A stretch of DNA of 62,747 bases from Proteromonas lacertae. Its lineage: Eukaryota; Sar; Bigyra; Opalinata; Proteromonadidae. A program made the position numbers and the translations under genes. A model generated the notes under the pieces. It was given only the letters and a program-made list of their open reading frames with translations. It was not told the origin of the DNA and did not search any database. Where the stretch lies: NCBI GenBank assembly GCA_002245135.1, contig NGBS01000907.1, forward strand, positions 1-62,747, in the 5' to 3' direction. Shown here in pieces: positions 47,388 to 57,878 of this stretch; the first letter of the stretch is position 1; each line of letters opens with the position of its first letter.

Positions 47388-48197
47388 TTAATCAATATTA
47401 GTATTATTTGGATATTTTTCTATTATTCTTCTTTTATAATCTCTATTATTTGATATTCCATTTCCATCAATAATTCCTAATGCATTTAATTCTTTACATT
47501 TATGAAGATTATCCATCAATATTTTCCCGCCATAATCACTAATGTTGTTATTGCTTAAATCCAATAATTTTAATTTTGGTATTTCATTCATATTATCAAA
47601 TAAATATTCAATTCCTTCATCACCTATTTCATTAACTATTCATTATAATTTATAATATCAATACATCCTAGGTATAATCCTACTAAATTTGGATAGAATT
47701 TTAAACATTTTGAGAATGAATTTAATCCAACTGAAGTTAATTCATTATCTAAAACTATAACCAATATATTTTATACAATCTAAATGTAAATATGTTATAT
47801 TATTCATTGTATTAAGTCGTGAATATAAATATTTCATTCCTTCATCTTTAATAAAAACTAATTATTTATTATTAAATATTAAATATACATCCACTAAAAT
47901 GCATTCCAATTCCATTTTCTTTTTTATATTTATCAATTCTATAATCTATTCTTTTTTCTATTTTCATATTATTTATATTATTTATACTCATTTCTTCATC
48001 AATCTTTACTTCTTCTTCATCAAATGGAATTACTGGAATTTCTGGTTTATTTAATTCTATTTCATTACATCATAATAATCATATTACATACTATTCAATT
48101 CATAGATCATTTCATTCAATTTCAATCTATCTTTCTTTTCATTTTGAAGTATTCTTCTTAAAACAGAGTTTAATTTTTCTCCATTTTCACATTTCAT
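47388..48197 (-). CDS. Ribonuclease-inhibitor-type LRR protein
   Basis: Predicted about 230 residues from five exons, starting MKCENGEKLNSVLRR. At least four LRR units are visible: GIGMHFSG, ITYLHLDYNELTSVGLNSF, LVGLYLGFNEIGDEGIEYLF and LKLLDLSNNNISDYGGKIL. Three of the four introns fall in phase 1 at the same place in the repeat, right before the conserved Asn position, so each LRR is nearly one exon. Such proteins usually mediate protein binding; the partner is unknown. It is the last host gene before the Polinton-type region. Confidence 0.65.
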
Positions 48198-48219
48198 AAT
48201 AATAGTAAATAAAGGTTCT

Positions 48220-48269
48220 GGCACACCGAGCCGTATGACTCGGGCTCCTGGCACACCAAACCAAACTTT
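48220..48269. repeat. GC-rich direct repeat and hairpin at the edge of the Polinton-type region
   Basis: Two copies of CTGGCACACC about 29 bp apart flank a hairpin (CCGAG...CTCGG). A TTTTT run follows, near 48269. It is an island of higher GC in AT-rich DNA, placed between the LRR locus and the first gene of the element. The CCTGGCAC core recurs at about 59385 inside the element, and a CCTAGCAC variant near 59485. It could mark the left boundary or a small RNA; neither is proven. Confidence 0.45.
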
Positions 48270-48343
48270 TTAAAAATACGTGACCTATGTCATATTAGGT
48301 CATAATTTATTTTTGCATTTTCTAGAATATTCTAATTTCATAT

Positions 48344-48652
48344 ATGGATAATCTAATTAAAGAAGAAGCAGAAAATGGTTTTGATTCTTTATATGAAATG
48401 TGTAATGTATATCTCAATAAGAAAGATGATGGGAGCAATGACTATCAAACATCAATTAAAATAGCATGTGAGATTATATTAAAATTAAAAGAATTAAATG
48501 AAGAATATCATTTAGGATTAGATGATATGGTATTACATCAAATAGGAAGATTAGAAGGGAAAAAAATAGCAAGTCAATATTTACAAAAAGAATTAGAAAA
48601 ACAATTAAATGAAATAATACCAAGTTTAAACAATATGTTAAAAATCAAATAA
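48344..48652 (+). CDS. Hypothetical small protein of the Polinton-type region
   Basis: 102 residues, mostly helical, charged, with no cysteines outside the start region. I recognise no family. Confidence 0.5.
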   Translation: MDNLIKEEAENGFDSLYEMCNVYLNKKDDGSNDYQTSIKIACEIILKLKELNEEYHLGLDDMVLHQIGRLEGKKIASQYLQKELEKQLNEIIPSLNNMLKIK

Positions 48653-48660
48653 ATAATTAA

Positions 48661-49134
48661 TTAGTCTTTATCATCTTCCAATCTGTTTTTAAAAATATTA
48701 TATATAGAATTTAATTCTGAATTTGTATCGATTAAATAGAGATAATGATTTTTTATATATCTAAAATTTTTAATAGTATTTGCATTCAAATTGAAATCTT
48801 CTTCAGAAATATATGCAAAATCTTCTACATAAAATGTATCTAGTTTATTAATTAATTTTTCTAAGTCTTCTATAATATCCAGTCTATAAGATGTTAATTC
48901 AGATTTGTTAAATGTGGTTGCTATTTTACTTCTGTTATATTTCAATTCGATATTTTGTATGAAAGTTACAAAAGACTTTATTTTATCTCTTAGATCTGTT
49001 TTATCTTTACTACTAAAATTTTCACTTAGATTTAATTTATAGACCCTTCTACTTATATCATTTAAACTACTAATATAATTTTTAAGTACATCAAAGAATA
49101 CATAGAATTCATATACTCTAGCAAAATTACTCAT
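48661..49134 (-). CDS. Hypothetical helical protein of the Polinton-type region
   Basis: 157 residues, rich in Asn, Asp, Lys, Ile and Leu with regular heptad-like spacing, so probably a helical bundle or coiled coil. Convergent with the previous gene (8 bp apart) and divergent from the polymerase. I recognise no family. Confidence 0.5.
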   Translation of the reverse strand: MSNFARVYEFYVFFDVLKNYISSLNDISRRVYKLNLSENFSSKDKTDLRDKIKSFVTFIQNIELKYNRSKIATTFNKSELTSYRLDIIEDLEKLINKLDTFYVEDFAYISEEDFNLNANTIKNFRYIKNHYLYLIDTNSELNSIYNIFKNRLEDDKD

Positions 49135-49301
49135 ATTTTTTTTTGTATTAATTAATTAATTAATTAGATATACTACTAATAGAAATTGTTCTTCTAATTC
49201 AAATCTGATCCAAAGAATATAATATAATTCAAGTAAAAGAAAGAAATATAAAACAATAATATAAAATAATAAATATAAGTCGTAAAAGAATTGATATATA
49301 A

Positions 49302-49321
49302 CTTTTAGAAATTTCTAAAAG
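49302..49321. promoter_or_regulatory. Perfect 20-bp palindrome upstream of the polymerase
   Basis: CTTTTAGAAATTTCTAAAAG lies about 60 bp before the polymerase ATG. Its centre GAAATTTC fits the nGAAnnTTCn heat-shock-element pattern. Similar GAA...TTC palindromes precede the 102-residue gene (TAGAATATTCTA near 48325) and the second integrase. In AT-rich DNA such palindromes also arise by chance. Confidence 0.35.
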
Positions 49322-49379
49322 AATAAAATAATAAATAAATAATAATAAAAATATAAAAAATTAATTTTTAATTTTCTAG

Positions 49380-52300
49380 ATGAACCCTTTCATCCCTCCT
49401 TATTATTATTATTCAAACTTTAATTATTATAGTCCACCACCATTTGGAGCACCTTATATTCCTCCTCCACAAAATTATGGATTTAATCCCATGCCCATGC
49501 CATATCCAGGTATGGCACTTCCTAATATGTATGAACCACCTCCACCTATTCAAAATATTCCAGTAGTTAGAAATTATATTCCACCAAGAAATCTAGTTAC
49601 AAATACAAATCCTGGTTTCAATTATTATCCTGGAAATATAGGAGTAGATTCAACACCTCAAATTAATATTCCTGAACCAGGATTTGTAACACCACCTCCC
49701 AAGAGAAGATTAGATTTCGAAAACATAAGTCCTCCAAAAATACAAAGAAAAGGAGGTATGCAGGTTCCAATGCCTAATCCTAATCCAAATCAACCTGTTG
49801 TTGTTGTTAATCAACCTCCACCAAATGCACAACAGCGTAATAGAGTAGCAGATTTAAATTTATCTTATCAAGAAGAAAGAGATTTAAGAGAAGCAAGTGA
49901 TATATTAGAAAATCATCCTACAAAATTATTAAAATTACCATATGAAAAGAGATTATATTATATGGACTTAATTCAGAGAAGTACAGATAATTATAGTAGA
50001 ACATATCAAATTAACTTTTTAAATGATGTAAATGGTAAGGATCCAGATGCTGTTGTTGAAATTATAACTGATCCTAGTAGCCCATTAATTACTAAAATAA
50101 GAGAATATTTAGAAGATGTTAAATATATAAAAGTAACATTAAGTTTTAGAAGTGGTTATATAGGAGCAGACGATCCAGATTATAATAATCCAAATGGTAA
50201 TAAAATTACAAATTGGGTATTCTTAGAATGTAGACCTGTAGTTATTACAGAATCAGAAATGAATGTTGCACATAAAATATTAAAAGATAGAATAAGAACA
50301 GAAATGGGACCTTTATGGCATACTGAAAAATCAAGTTTAAAATTTAGACATGTTGGTGAAGTTGAAGTTCAATTAGTCAAAGCAACTGCTATGGCAGGTA
50401 GTGGTAAAAATAAAGAACTTCCAGATTGGATTAGAAATAGAAAATGTGTTATATCAATAGATAATAATAAAGAAAATGATCAATTATGTTTTCTATATGC
50501 TATAGCAGCAGCATTTTTTCATGGTAATAATAATAATAAGAATTTAAATAGAGTAGAACAATATAAAGAATATATTAGAGTTAACTACAATTATAGTATG
50601 TTATATTTCCCAGTAGATCCTATTAAACATAAAAAACAAATTCATGAATTTGAAACAATAAATCATATAACATTAAATATATTCAAAATAACAGATAAAG
50701 AAGTAGTTCCAATATATGTAACACATATAGATAAGTTCAATAATTATCCACATGTAAATTTATTATATAATGATAAACATTATTCTACTATTACAAAATT
50801 AAATGTAATATTAATACCTAAAGGAAAGAAGTGTAAAAATGGTTATCCTAGATGTAATTATAGTTTTGCTTTATTATCAACAGATGAAAAAAGAATACAA
50901 CATGAAAAATATAATTGTCAACAACATAAAGGTATTATAAGAAATTTCCCTGAGAAAAATATTCAATTAGAATTTAAGAACTTTAAATATATGCAACTAA
51001 TACCTATAGTAATATATTGGGATACTGAAGTTTATCAGGAGAAAGTAACAGATCCAATTTTAAATGAGAAAGGTATATTATCAAAGCATATATTATCCAG
51101 TTGGTGTTTATATGTTGTATCAAAATATCCTAATATATATCCTAATAAAATTGAGTATGATTTTAAAACACCTAAAGATAATGAAACAGATTTAGAGGAT
51201 AGATTAATAGCTAAATTTATGGAAATACAAAAAGAAATATTAGATTTATATGAAGAAAAATTAAAAAATCCAGAAAAAATGATAGGATATAATAGAGAAG
51301 ATCCTAAAAATAAATTGAATTATTGCATATACTGTAAAGAACCATTTGATTATAGGAATAAGAATAAGAAACCTGTTTTACACCACGACCACTTTAGTGG
51401 ACAATATATAGGTAGAATATGTAATAATTGCAACTTCCATGTATGTTTAAATAATATGCCAATCCCTTGTATTGCTCATAATTCCAAAAATTATGACAAT
51501 AATTTCATTATTAGAGGATTGTCCAGATGGGATAATAAGTTAAGAGATGAATTTTGTAAAGAAAATAATATTGATCCTAATGTAAATTATGCTTCAGATA
51601 CTGAATCTGATAGTGATACTGAAGAAGAAGAAGATAATACTAATTCTATTCCTGTTCCACATCAAGATAGTGATACATTTACTCCATTACCTCCTTATAC
51701 TAATGGCTTTATAACAGCAAATAAAATAAAAGATTATGTAAAAAATTTAAGAAAAGAAAAACAAGAAGAAAAAGAAGATAATAATAATAATTTCAGTATG
51801 AGTCCATTACATGATTCTTTAAGTGATATGGAAACTCAAGAAGCTGAAAGTGAAGTAATCCAAATTAATAATGAAGAAGTTAATGCATTGTTAGAATTAG
51901 AAGAAATGTTAAGAAGGGATAGTCCTAGAAATGCGGAAGATGTTATAGATGAAATAGATGAACAATCTGCTTATAGAATTATTAAATGTAAAGATGGTAA
52001 AATAAGAAAATATAAAAACAAAAAACAATATAAATCACAATTATCAGTATTACCCAAAACAGATAATAAATTTTTATTAATAAAGTTCAACAAATTATAC
52101 TTTATGGACTCTTATCAATTCTTACCAAGTTCTTTAGATTCTTTAACAAAGTCATTATATACTCAAGCAAAAAGAGATAATGGAAATTATCAAAAATATT
52201 TTAGCTATGTATATGAAGATATTTATAAAAAATATTCTGCTCCTGGTAAATTGGATCATGATATGAATATTGATGCTTTTATCCATAAATGGTGTTTATC

Positions 52301-54287
52301 TAAAGGATATTTTCCATATGAATATGTGGACTCATTATCTAAATATTTCAATACTTTTGAACTACCTCCTAAAGAAGCATTCTATTCAAAGCTAAAAGAT
52401 GATAATACAGTAACAGATGTTGAATATGCTAGTTGTCAGGCTTTATGGAAAGTTATTAGATGTGATAACTTAATGGATTACAATTTATTTTATCTCAGAT
52501 TAGATGTTCTTACATTAACATGTGTATTTGAACATTTTAGAGATGTTATATGGAATAATTTTACTTTGGATCCATTATGGCATTGTAGTTCACCTGGTTT
52601 ATCTTGGAGTATATTCCTTAAAAATTGTGATGTAAAAATTGATTTAATAAGTGACTCTGATATTTATGACTTTATACATTCTGGATTAATAGGTGGGATT
52701 TCTATGGTTGGTAGTATGAGATATGCAGAGTCTTGGAATCATTATCAACCTCAATGGCAAGAGAAAAATAAAAAGGAAGTACAGGATCCAGATAATCAAA
52801 CATATATTATGTATATGGATTATAATTCTTTATATCCAAGTACTATGGCTAGTATGAAGTTACCATATAGTGATTTTGAATGGATTGAACCAACTACTGA
52901 AAATGTTAAGAAAATATTATCATTACATTACTATGAAGAACAAAGAGAAAAATATTACAATACAGAATGGATTAATAAAAATATGTATGGATATATTCTG
53001 GAAGTAGATATTTCTCCTCCTAGTAATAGTGATGAAAGAAAAAAATTTGCTGAATATCCTTTGTTACCTGAAAGAAAAATAGTTGACTATGATAATTTAT
53101 CTGAAATACAAAAGAAATGGGCAGAGTCTTTAGGATTAGTTTCAGAAGTTAAAAATAATATTGATAAAACATATAAAGTCAAAAAGTTAAAGTCAAATGT
53201 TCCTAAAATAGTATGTGATTTAACAACAAAATACAACTATGTTGTTCACTATCAATATTTAAAATTTGCATGTGAAATGGGTTATGTTATACATCATATT
53301 CATAGAATTATCAGATTTAAAGAGTCTAATTATGCACATAACTTTGTAATGATGAATCATAACTTAAGAAGACAAGCTAAGTTGGAAGGAAGGGATGCCG
53401 ATGCTGATACTTTTAAGCTTATTTTAAATAGCGCTTATGGAAAGACATGTGAAAATACTGAGAATAGGTGTACTTCCAAATTAGTTAATAATGAAGAAGA
53501 CTTTTTACAGTGTACTTCTAATCCATTTTATAGAAGTTTTATTGCTATAGATAATAGTAACTTACGTATATGCAAATTTCAAAAATATAAATGCACTATT
53601 GATAAACCATCTTATATAGGTATGAGTATATTATGTGAATCTAAAAGGTTAATGGCTCAGTTCTGGTATGGACATTTATATAGGAAATATGGGAGTAGTT
53701 TAAGATTATTGATGAGTGATACTGATAGTTTCATATTTATGGTTAAAACTAGAGATTTCTATATGGATATTATGAACGATCCACATTTTGAAAAGAAAGT
53801 TGATACTGGTAATCTTAATAAACAATACTTAATAACTAGAGGTATACACTATTCAAATGTTAATCAAAGTTCAGAACTTAACTTATTAAAAATAGAAGAA
53901 AATAAGAATGGTTTATACTCTATTACTAGATTTGCAGGATTAAAACCTAAAATGTATGCCTATGAAAAAGTAAGAGTAGATGACGATATACATTCTGTTA
54001 CACATGATAGTAGAGCTAAAGGAGTTACAACTGGATATAGAATTAAAACTTGTGATTTTGACTTTTATAGAAAAATATTAACAGATGCTGAAGATGAAAA
54101 GTCTTACAGAGTTGATAAAATCAAACAATATAGTTTCAGAAGTGTTAACCAAACTTTATATACTATGGAACAAAATAAGTTGGCTTTCAGCATATTTGAT
54201 TCTAAAAGGTATTATTTAGATGTTTATCATAGTATTCCTTTTAATGATTATTATCCACCTATTATTAATAACACTACTAATGTTTGA
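49380..54287 (+). CDS. Protein-primed family B DNA polymerase of Polinton type
   Basis: 1,635 residues, one open frame. A Pro-rich start of about 150 residues is followed by a domain with CFLYAIAAAFF, usual in front of Polinton polymerases. The exonuclease region has YWDTEVY and HNSKNYDNNF, with an HNH-like CIYC...LHHDHFSGQYIGRICNNC insert between them. Polymerase motifs: GGISMVGSMRYAES, DYNSLYPSTM (A), LILNSAYGKT (B) and SDTDSF (C). An acidic linker with many Asp/Glu/Asn lies between exonuclease and palm. It would copy the element from a terminal-protein primer. The gene looks whole. Confidence 0.92.
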   Translation: MNPFIPPYYYYSNFNYYSPPPFGAPYIPPPQNYGFNPMPMPYPGMALPNMYEPPPPIQNIPVVRNYIPPRNLVTNTNPGFNYYPGNIGVDSTPQINIPEPGFVTPPPKRRLDFENISPPKIQRKGGMQVPMPNPNPNQPVVVVNQPPPNAQQRNRVADLNLSYQEERDLREASDILENHPTKLLKLPYEKRLYYMDLIQRSTDNYSRTYQINFLNDVNGKDPDAVVEIITDPSSPLITKIREYLEDVKYIKVTLSFRSGYIGADDPDYNNPNGNKITNWVFLECRPVVITESEMNVAHKILKDRIRTEMGPLWHTEKSSLKFRHVGEVEVQLVKATAMAGSGKNKELPDWIRNRKCVISIDNNKENDQLCFLYAIAAAFFHGNNNNKNLNRVEQYKEYIRVNYNYSMLYFPVDPIKHKKQIHEFETINHITLNIFKITDKEVVPIYVTHIDKFNNYPHVNLLYNDKHYSTITKLNVILIPKGKKCKNGYPRCNYSFALLSTDEKRIQHEKYNCQQHKGIIRNFPEKNIQLEFKNFKYMQLIPIVIYWDTEVYQEKVTDPILNEKGILSKHILSSWCLYVVSKYPNIYPNKIEYDFKTPKDNETDLEDRLIAKFMEIQKEILDLYEEKLKNPEKMIGYNREDPKNKLNYCIYCKEPFDYRNKNKKPVLHHDHFSGQYIGRICNNCNFHVCLNNMPIPCIAHNSKNYDNNFIIRGLSRWDNKLRDEFCKENNIDPNVNYASDTESDSDTEEEEDNTNSIPVPHQDSDTFTPLPPYTNGFITANKIKDYVKNLRKEKQEEKEDNNNNFSMSPLHDSLSDMETQEAESEVIQINNEEVNALLELEEMLRRDSPRNAEDVIDEIDEQSAYRIIKCKDGKIRKYKNKKQYKSQLSVLPKTDNKFLLIKFNKLYFMDSYQFLPSSLDSLTKSLYTQAKRDNGNYQKYFSYVYEDIYKKYSAPGKLDHDMNIDAFIHKWCLSKGYFPYEYVDSLSKYFNTFELPPKEAFYSKLKDDNTVTDVEYASCQALWKVIRCDNLMDYNLFYLRLDVLTLTCVFEHFRDVIWNNFTLDPLWHCSSPGLSWSIFLKNCDVKIDLISDSDIYDFIHSGLIGGISMVGSMRYAESWNHYQPQWQEKNKKEVQDPDNQTYIMYMDYNSLYPSTMASMKLPYSDFEWIEPTTENVKKILSLHYYEEQREKYYNTEWINKNMYGYILEVDISPPSNSDERKKFAEYPLLPERKIVDYDNLSEIQKKWAESLGLVSEVKNNIDKTYKVKKLKSNVPKIVCDLTTKYNYVVHYQYLKFACEMGYVIHHIHRIIRFKESNYAHNFVMMNHNLRRQAKLEGRDADADTFKLILNSAYGKTCENTENRCTSKLVNNEEDFLQCTSNPFYRSFIAIDNSNLRICKFQKYKCTIDKPSYIGMSILCESKRLMAQFWYGHLYRKYGSSLRLLMSDTDSFIFMVKTRDFYMDIMNDPHFEKKVDTGNLNKQYLITRGIHYSNVNQSSELNLLKIEENKNGLYSITRFAGLKPKMYAYEKVRVDDDIHSVTHDSRAKGVTTGYRIKTCDFDFYRKILTDAEDEKSYRVDKIKQYSFRSVNQTLYTMEQNKLAFSIFDSKRYYLDVYHSIPFNDYYPPIINNTTNV

Positions 54288-54357
54288 AACTTTTATATTA
54301 TTATTATTATATTATTATTATTTCTTTTGTTTTCTTATATTATAAAAATAAAAAATA

Positions 54358-55725
54358 ATGTATTTCGGATGGGATCCTGCTAAAGCATTTTTTAATACTA
54401 TGAATGATGTAGGTAACTTAATGGATAAAAATATACAACATTTACCTAAACAACCTAAATATCCTGAATCTTTGCAATATTATATGAATTATGGTAGAGA
54501 TGGTATACCTAGAGAACCTCCTACTACTGACTATAAATTATATCCTAATCCTGAATATTCTCAATATCAAAATCGTTTACAACAACTATATAATAAATAT
54601 CATTATCTAAGCGATAGAGATTTTATTAAAATGGTAATGAATCCTGCAGATAATAATGAAGTACCACCACCTATAGATGCTATAAAAGAATTTTTAGCTA
54701 GACAACCTGGTCATCAAATAGTAGACTTTCAGTATAAAAAGGATAATCCTTTCGTTAGTATTAAAAAGCCTGGTTGGTTCCAGATGGATATAGTTTATTT
54801 TTTACCTGAAACACATCATCTGTATTTTATTGAAACTAACTCTAGAAAAGTATGGGTAGTACCTTTGAAAAGAGAAGATGGAAATACTTGTTTAAATGCT
54901 TTCTTTTCTTGGTATTATAAAGAAGATCAAGAAGCTTTTTTAAATCCAAACTATCAACCTAATATAGTAGCTAAAAGAAGAGTTATTAGTATATTAAGTG
55001 ATCAAGATGATAGTTTTAATAAAATAAAAGAATTTTGTGATACAGAAGGTATAAATACTTATCAAAAAAATCCTTCAGAACATAGAATAATGAGTGTATT
55101 AGATAGAAGTGTATCTATGGTTAAAAAATTATTATATAAACATCTTGTTGAAATAGACTTTCCTGATCCCTTTCGTTATAGAAATCAAACTCATGCTAAA
55201 AGCTTTCCACCTAGTGCATATATGAATCAGTGGCTTACTAACTTTAATCATGAAGTATATAAAGTAGTACAAGACTATAATAATAAACCTCATCCTGCAT
55301 TAAAAGGATATACTCCTAATGAAGTATATCATTCTGAATTACTACAGAAAAGAGTATTAGTTGAAAGCATAAATAAAAATGTAGATAATGAATTTAAATT
55401 AGAAGATAAACAACGATTTAAAGTAGGTGACTATGTTAGATTTAAAGAAAGAAGAAGACAATTAGATAAAATAACTACTTGGAGTGATGATGTTTATATG
55501 ATTATAAATAAGTTTAGATTTTCTTATCAAATAGGTGATACTAATGGTAACTTTGTACCTAATGTTAGTAATCAGAGGTTTAAGCATTATGAATTAGAAT
55601 TAGTAGAAAGAGCGCAAGATAGAAATGCTTATTTTAGAGCGTATCAAGCAAACAGAAGATTTTATAATCAACATTTTAGAAAAACATTAAAAAGACCAGG
55701 ACTCAAAAGAAAGGGAATAGTATAA
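54358..55725 (+). CDS. Retroviral-type integrase, first copy
   Basis: 455 residues, 70 bp after the polymerase on the same strand. The RNase-H-like core shows QMDIVYFLP, ISILSDQDDSF and the LDRSVSMVKKLLYKHL helix; a chromo/SH3-like end has FKVGDYVRFKERRRQLDK. Such enzymes cut and join element ends to the host chromosome. It is clearly related to the integrase at 57879, with high identity by eye in the core, yet the N and C termini differ. Looks whole. Confidence 0.88.
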   Translation: MYFGWDPAKAFFNTMNDVGNLMDKNIQHLPKQPKYPESLQYYMNYGRDGIPREPPTTDYKLYPNPEYSQYQNRLQQLYNKYHYLSDRDFIKMVMNPADNNEVPPPIDAIKEFLARQPGHQIVDFQYKKDNPFVSIKKPGWFQMDIVYFLPETHHLYFIETNSRKVWVVPLKREDGNTCLNAFFSWYYKEDQEAFLNPNYQPNIVAKRRVISILSDQDDSFNKIKEFCDTEGINTYQKNPSEHRIMSVLDRSVSMVKKLLYKHLVEIDFPDPFRYRNQTHAKSFPPSAYMNQWLTNFNHEVYKVVQDYNNKPHPALKGYTPNEVYHSELLQKRVLVESINKNVDNEFKLEDKQRFKVGDYVRFKERRRQLDKITTWSDDVYMIINKFRFSYQIGDTNGNFVPNVSNQRFKHYELELVERAQDRNAYFRAYQANRRFYNQHFRKTLKRPGLKRKGIV

Positions 55726-55762
55726 TATATATATATATTCCATTAATTAATTAATTAATTAT

Positions 55763-56362
55763 TTAAAGTTCTGATATTTCAATAAGTGCTCTGCTATTTA
55801 CAGGCACTTTTGATAAATTATTTCCTTCTTCTGGAGGAGGAGGAGGAGGTTCTTCTTGTTTAATTTTGGGTTTTGGAGTTTCTTTTTTTTCTTTAATAAT
55901 ATGTTCTTTTGAAACTCTTCTTCTTTTGTTATATTTTCTATCTTCTTCATAATCACTATCATGATCACTATTATCACTACTACTACTACTATCACTACTA
56001 GAACTATCATTTTCTATATCAACATCTTCATACAATAAGTTTTCTATTTTATCTGAATTCACATATGAGGGAATTTCTGGATATTTGAATGTAGACCACC
56101 TATATATATTAATTTCTGTTTTCTTTAGAAAATACCACTTTTCATTATTTGATTTAGCATCTTCTGAAAATTTTTGAAAATCACCTGTAAATTGAATATG
56201 TAATGTGTTGAATTTGGCAAATATTTTTATATTACTATTAACATATTTTATTTCATCACAATTAGTTACAGCTATTGTTACTATATTATTTTCTAAAAAT
56301 TGATTCTGAAATTCTATATTATTATGTAAATTCATTATATAAGTTGTTGGTAAATATTTCAT
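55763..56362 (-). CDS. Hypothetical protein with acidic Ser-rich and basic tail
   Basis: About 199 residues from the first ATG in frame. The first 110 residues look folded (alternating strands), then a Ser/Asp block, a KRRR cluster and a Pro-rich end. I recognise no family. It is convergent with the first integrase. Translation could begin further upstream, as the frame stays open to about 56450 without an ATG. Confidence 0.45.
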   Translation of the reverse strand: MKYLPTTYIMNLHNNIEFQNQFLENNIVTIAVTNCDEIKYVNSNIKIFAKFNTLHIQFTGDFQKFSEDAKSNNEKWYFLKKTEINIYRWSTFKYPEIPSYVNSDKIENLLYEDVDIENDSSSSDSSSSSDNSDHDSDYEEDRKYNKRRRVSKEHIIKEKKETPKPKIKQEEPPPPPPEEGNNLSKVPVNSRALIEISEL

Positions 56363-56455
56363 ATAATCATATAAATCAAATTGAAAATCATTAATTAATA
56401 CATTGTTATTTGAATTAAATTTTATCTGGATTTTAGAAATAATAATGAATAATAA

Positions 56456-56570
56456 AGGGAAATAGCACAGTGTGCCATTTCCCTATATGTGTTTTTGATT
56501 CAAAAAAATAGCCGTTTCAATGTGTGCTATTTCCCTATATTGTTTTTTCATCATTAGAAACGTTTTTAAT
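56456..56570. repeat. Hairpin plus diverged tandem repeat
   Basis: 56456-56484 forms a hairpin with 14-nt arms (AGGGAAATAGCACA and TGTGCCATTTCCCT, one mismatch, one-base loop). The right arm restarts about 52 bp later as TGTGCTATTTCCCT (56523-56536), and similarity continues through a T run and a CGTTT, so this is also a diverged tandem pair. It lies in the gap between the two integrase modules and may be a relic of an element end or a replication signal. Confidence 0.5.
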
Positions 56571-56690
56571 GCATAATAAATATATCAATCGATTTCTCTA
56601 TTTATGCTGGGCTCATATATGCCCTTAGTTTGACTTTCTGATCATAATCGAAATTTAATTTTCTTAAAAAAATTCAAAAAACAATGATAG

Positions 56691-56742
56691 ATAGGATGGC
56701 CACCATACTGTGTGATATGACACCATATAGTGACCATCCTAT
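56691..56742. repeat. Second hairpin in the integrase gap
   Basis: Arms ATAGGATGGCCAC and GTGACCATCCTAT (13 nt, one mismatch) enclose a smaller stem (GTGT...ACAC). Unusually GC-rich for this DNA. The rest of 56363-56915 holds no gene that I can see. Confidence 0.5.
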
Positions 56743-56915
56743 ATCAAATAAAACAAAATATAAAGTTCAAGCCAAATCACTTTTGAAACGCATCTATTTT
56801 TCTATTATTGATATTTCTTATAAGACTTGTTATAATGCTAATTAATTATGTAAATTATGAAAACAACACTCCCACACAAACACAATATATCATTTGAACC
56901 AATTAGGACCAGAGA

Positions 56916-57714
56916 TTAATAATCATTTTGGTACTCTGGCTCCTCATCATCATCTACTATAAATTGTGACAAGTTATTATCATCCTCATCTTCCTCTGTA
57001 CTGGTGTCTTCTTCCTTTCTGTTTGAATTTCTTTTCTGATTGGTCTTCTTTCTTTTGAATCTTGGAGTTTTAGATGTACTGCACTTTCTTTTTGTGGATA
57101 CCACCTTTAACAACTTGTTGTTGTTGTCATCATCATCATTATAATCATCATCATCATCATCCAGATTATCAAACAACGATGCTATAGAGACTTTACTACT
57201 TACTATACTTTCAGCAGTACTTCTGTAAACTATATCTCCTTTCGAATTCTTGTTTTCTTCTTTTTCGCATTTTGCTAAATCGTTGTCACCGAAATGTATG
57301 ATATACATACAAGTCAGTTCCACCATGTCCTCCATTGCATGGTCAAGCATACGATCATACTATTAATTCAAAATTGAAATATATATTAAATGGATATACG
57401 ATGCTTTTGTCCAGATCCTCTTTATACATGATATTACATAGCAGGACAGACATCAACACTCTAGACATTTTTAATCTTTCATGACGATCACTAATCTTTT
57501 CAATTTCTGTGAATCTTTTGTACCATGTACTGAAACGCCTTATACTGAAGTTACCATTCCAGCTATAGACATATAATAATATATTATACCTATAACGTTG
57601 CAAATCTTTCTCATGTTCTACAATCGTCTTAAAATTCTCACATAAAATTTTATATATGCTCGGATTTGGATCATTAATGAAGCTGTTTTTGTATAGTATC
57701 TTCCAGTTGCTCAT
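56916..57714 (-). CDS. Hypothetical acidic protein of the Polinton-type region
   Basis: Coding capacity lies in two adjacent segments. The upstream one starts MSNWKILYKNSFINDPN and looks folded and helical with many aromatic residues. The downstream one is a low-complexity tail with Asp runs, a KRK...RFKRKK basic patch and acidic ends. I recognise no family. It is divergent from the second integrase. Confidence 0.45.
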
Positions 57715-57831
57715 AATAAGTGAATTGAAAGGAAAATAACGTTGAACGATGAACAAATGTTATATGTATATATATATTTTTTAAATGTTGTTATAAAGAC
57801 ATATAACTCTATTAATTTAGATAATAATCAT

Positions 57832-57849
57832 AATGAAATGAATTTCATT
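57832..57849. promoter_or_regulatory. Inverted repeat upstream of the second integrase
   Basis: AATGAAAT, a two-base spacer, and ATTTCATT, 30 bp before the integrase ATG. It has the same GAA...TTC palindromic character as the sites near 48325 and 49302. Function not known. Confidence 0.3.
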
Positions 57850-57878
57850 ATTACTTTTGTTTTTTGTTTTTGGACCAT

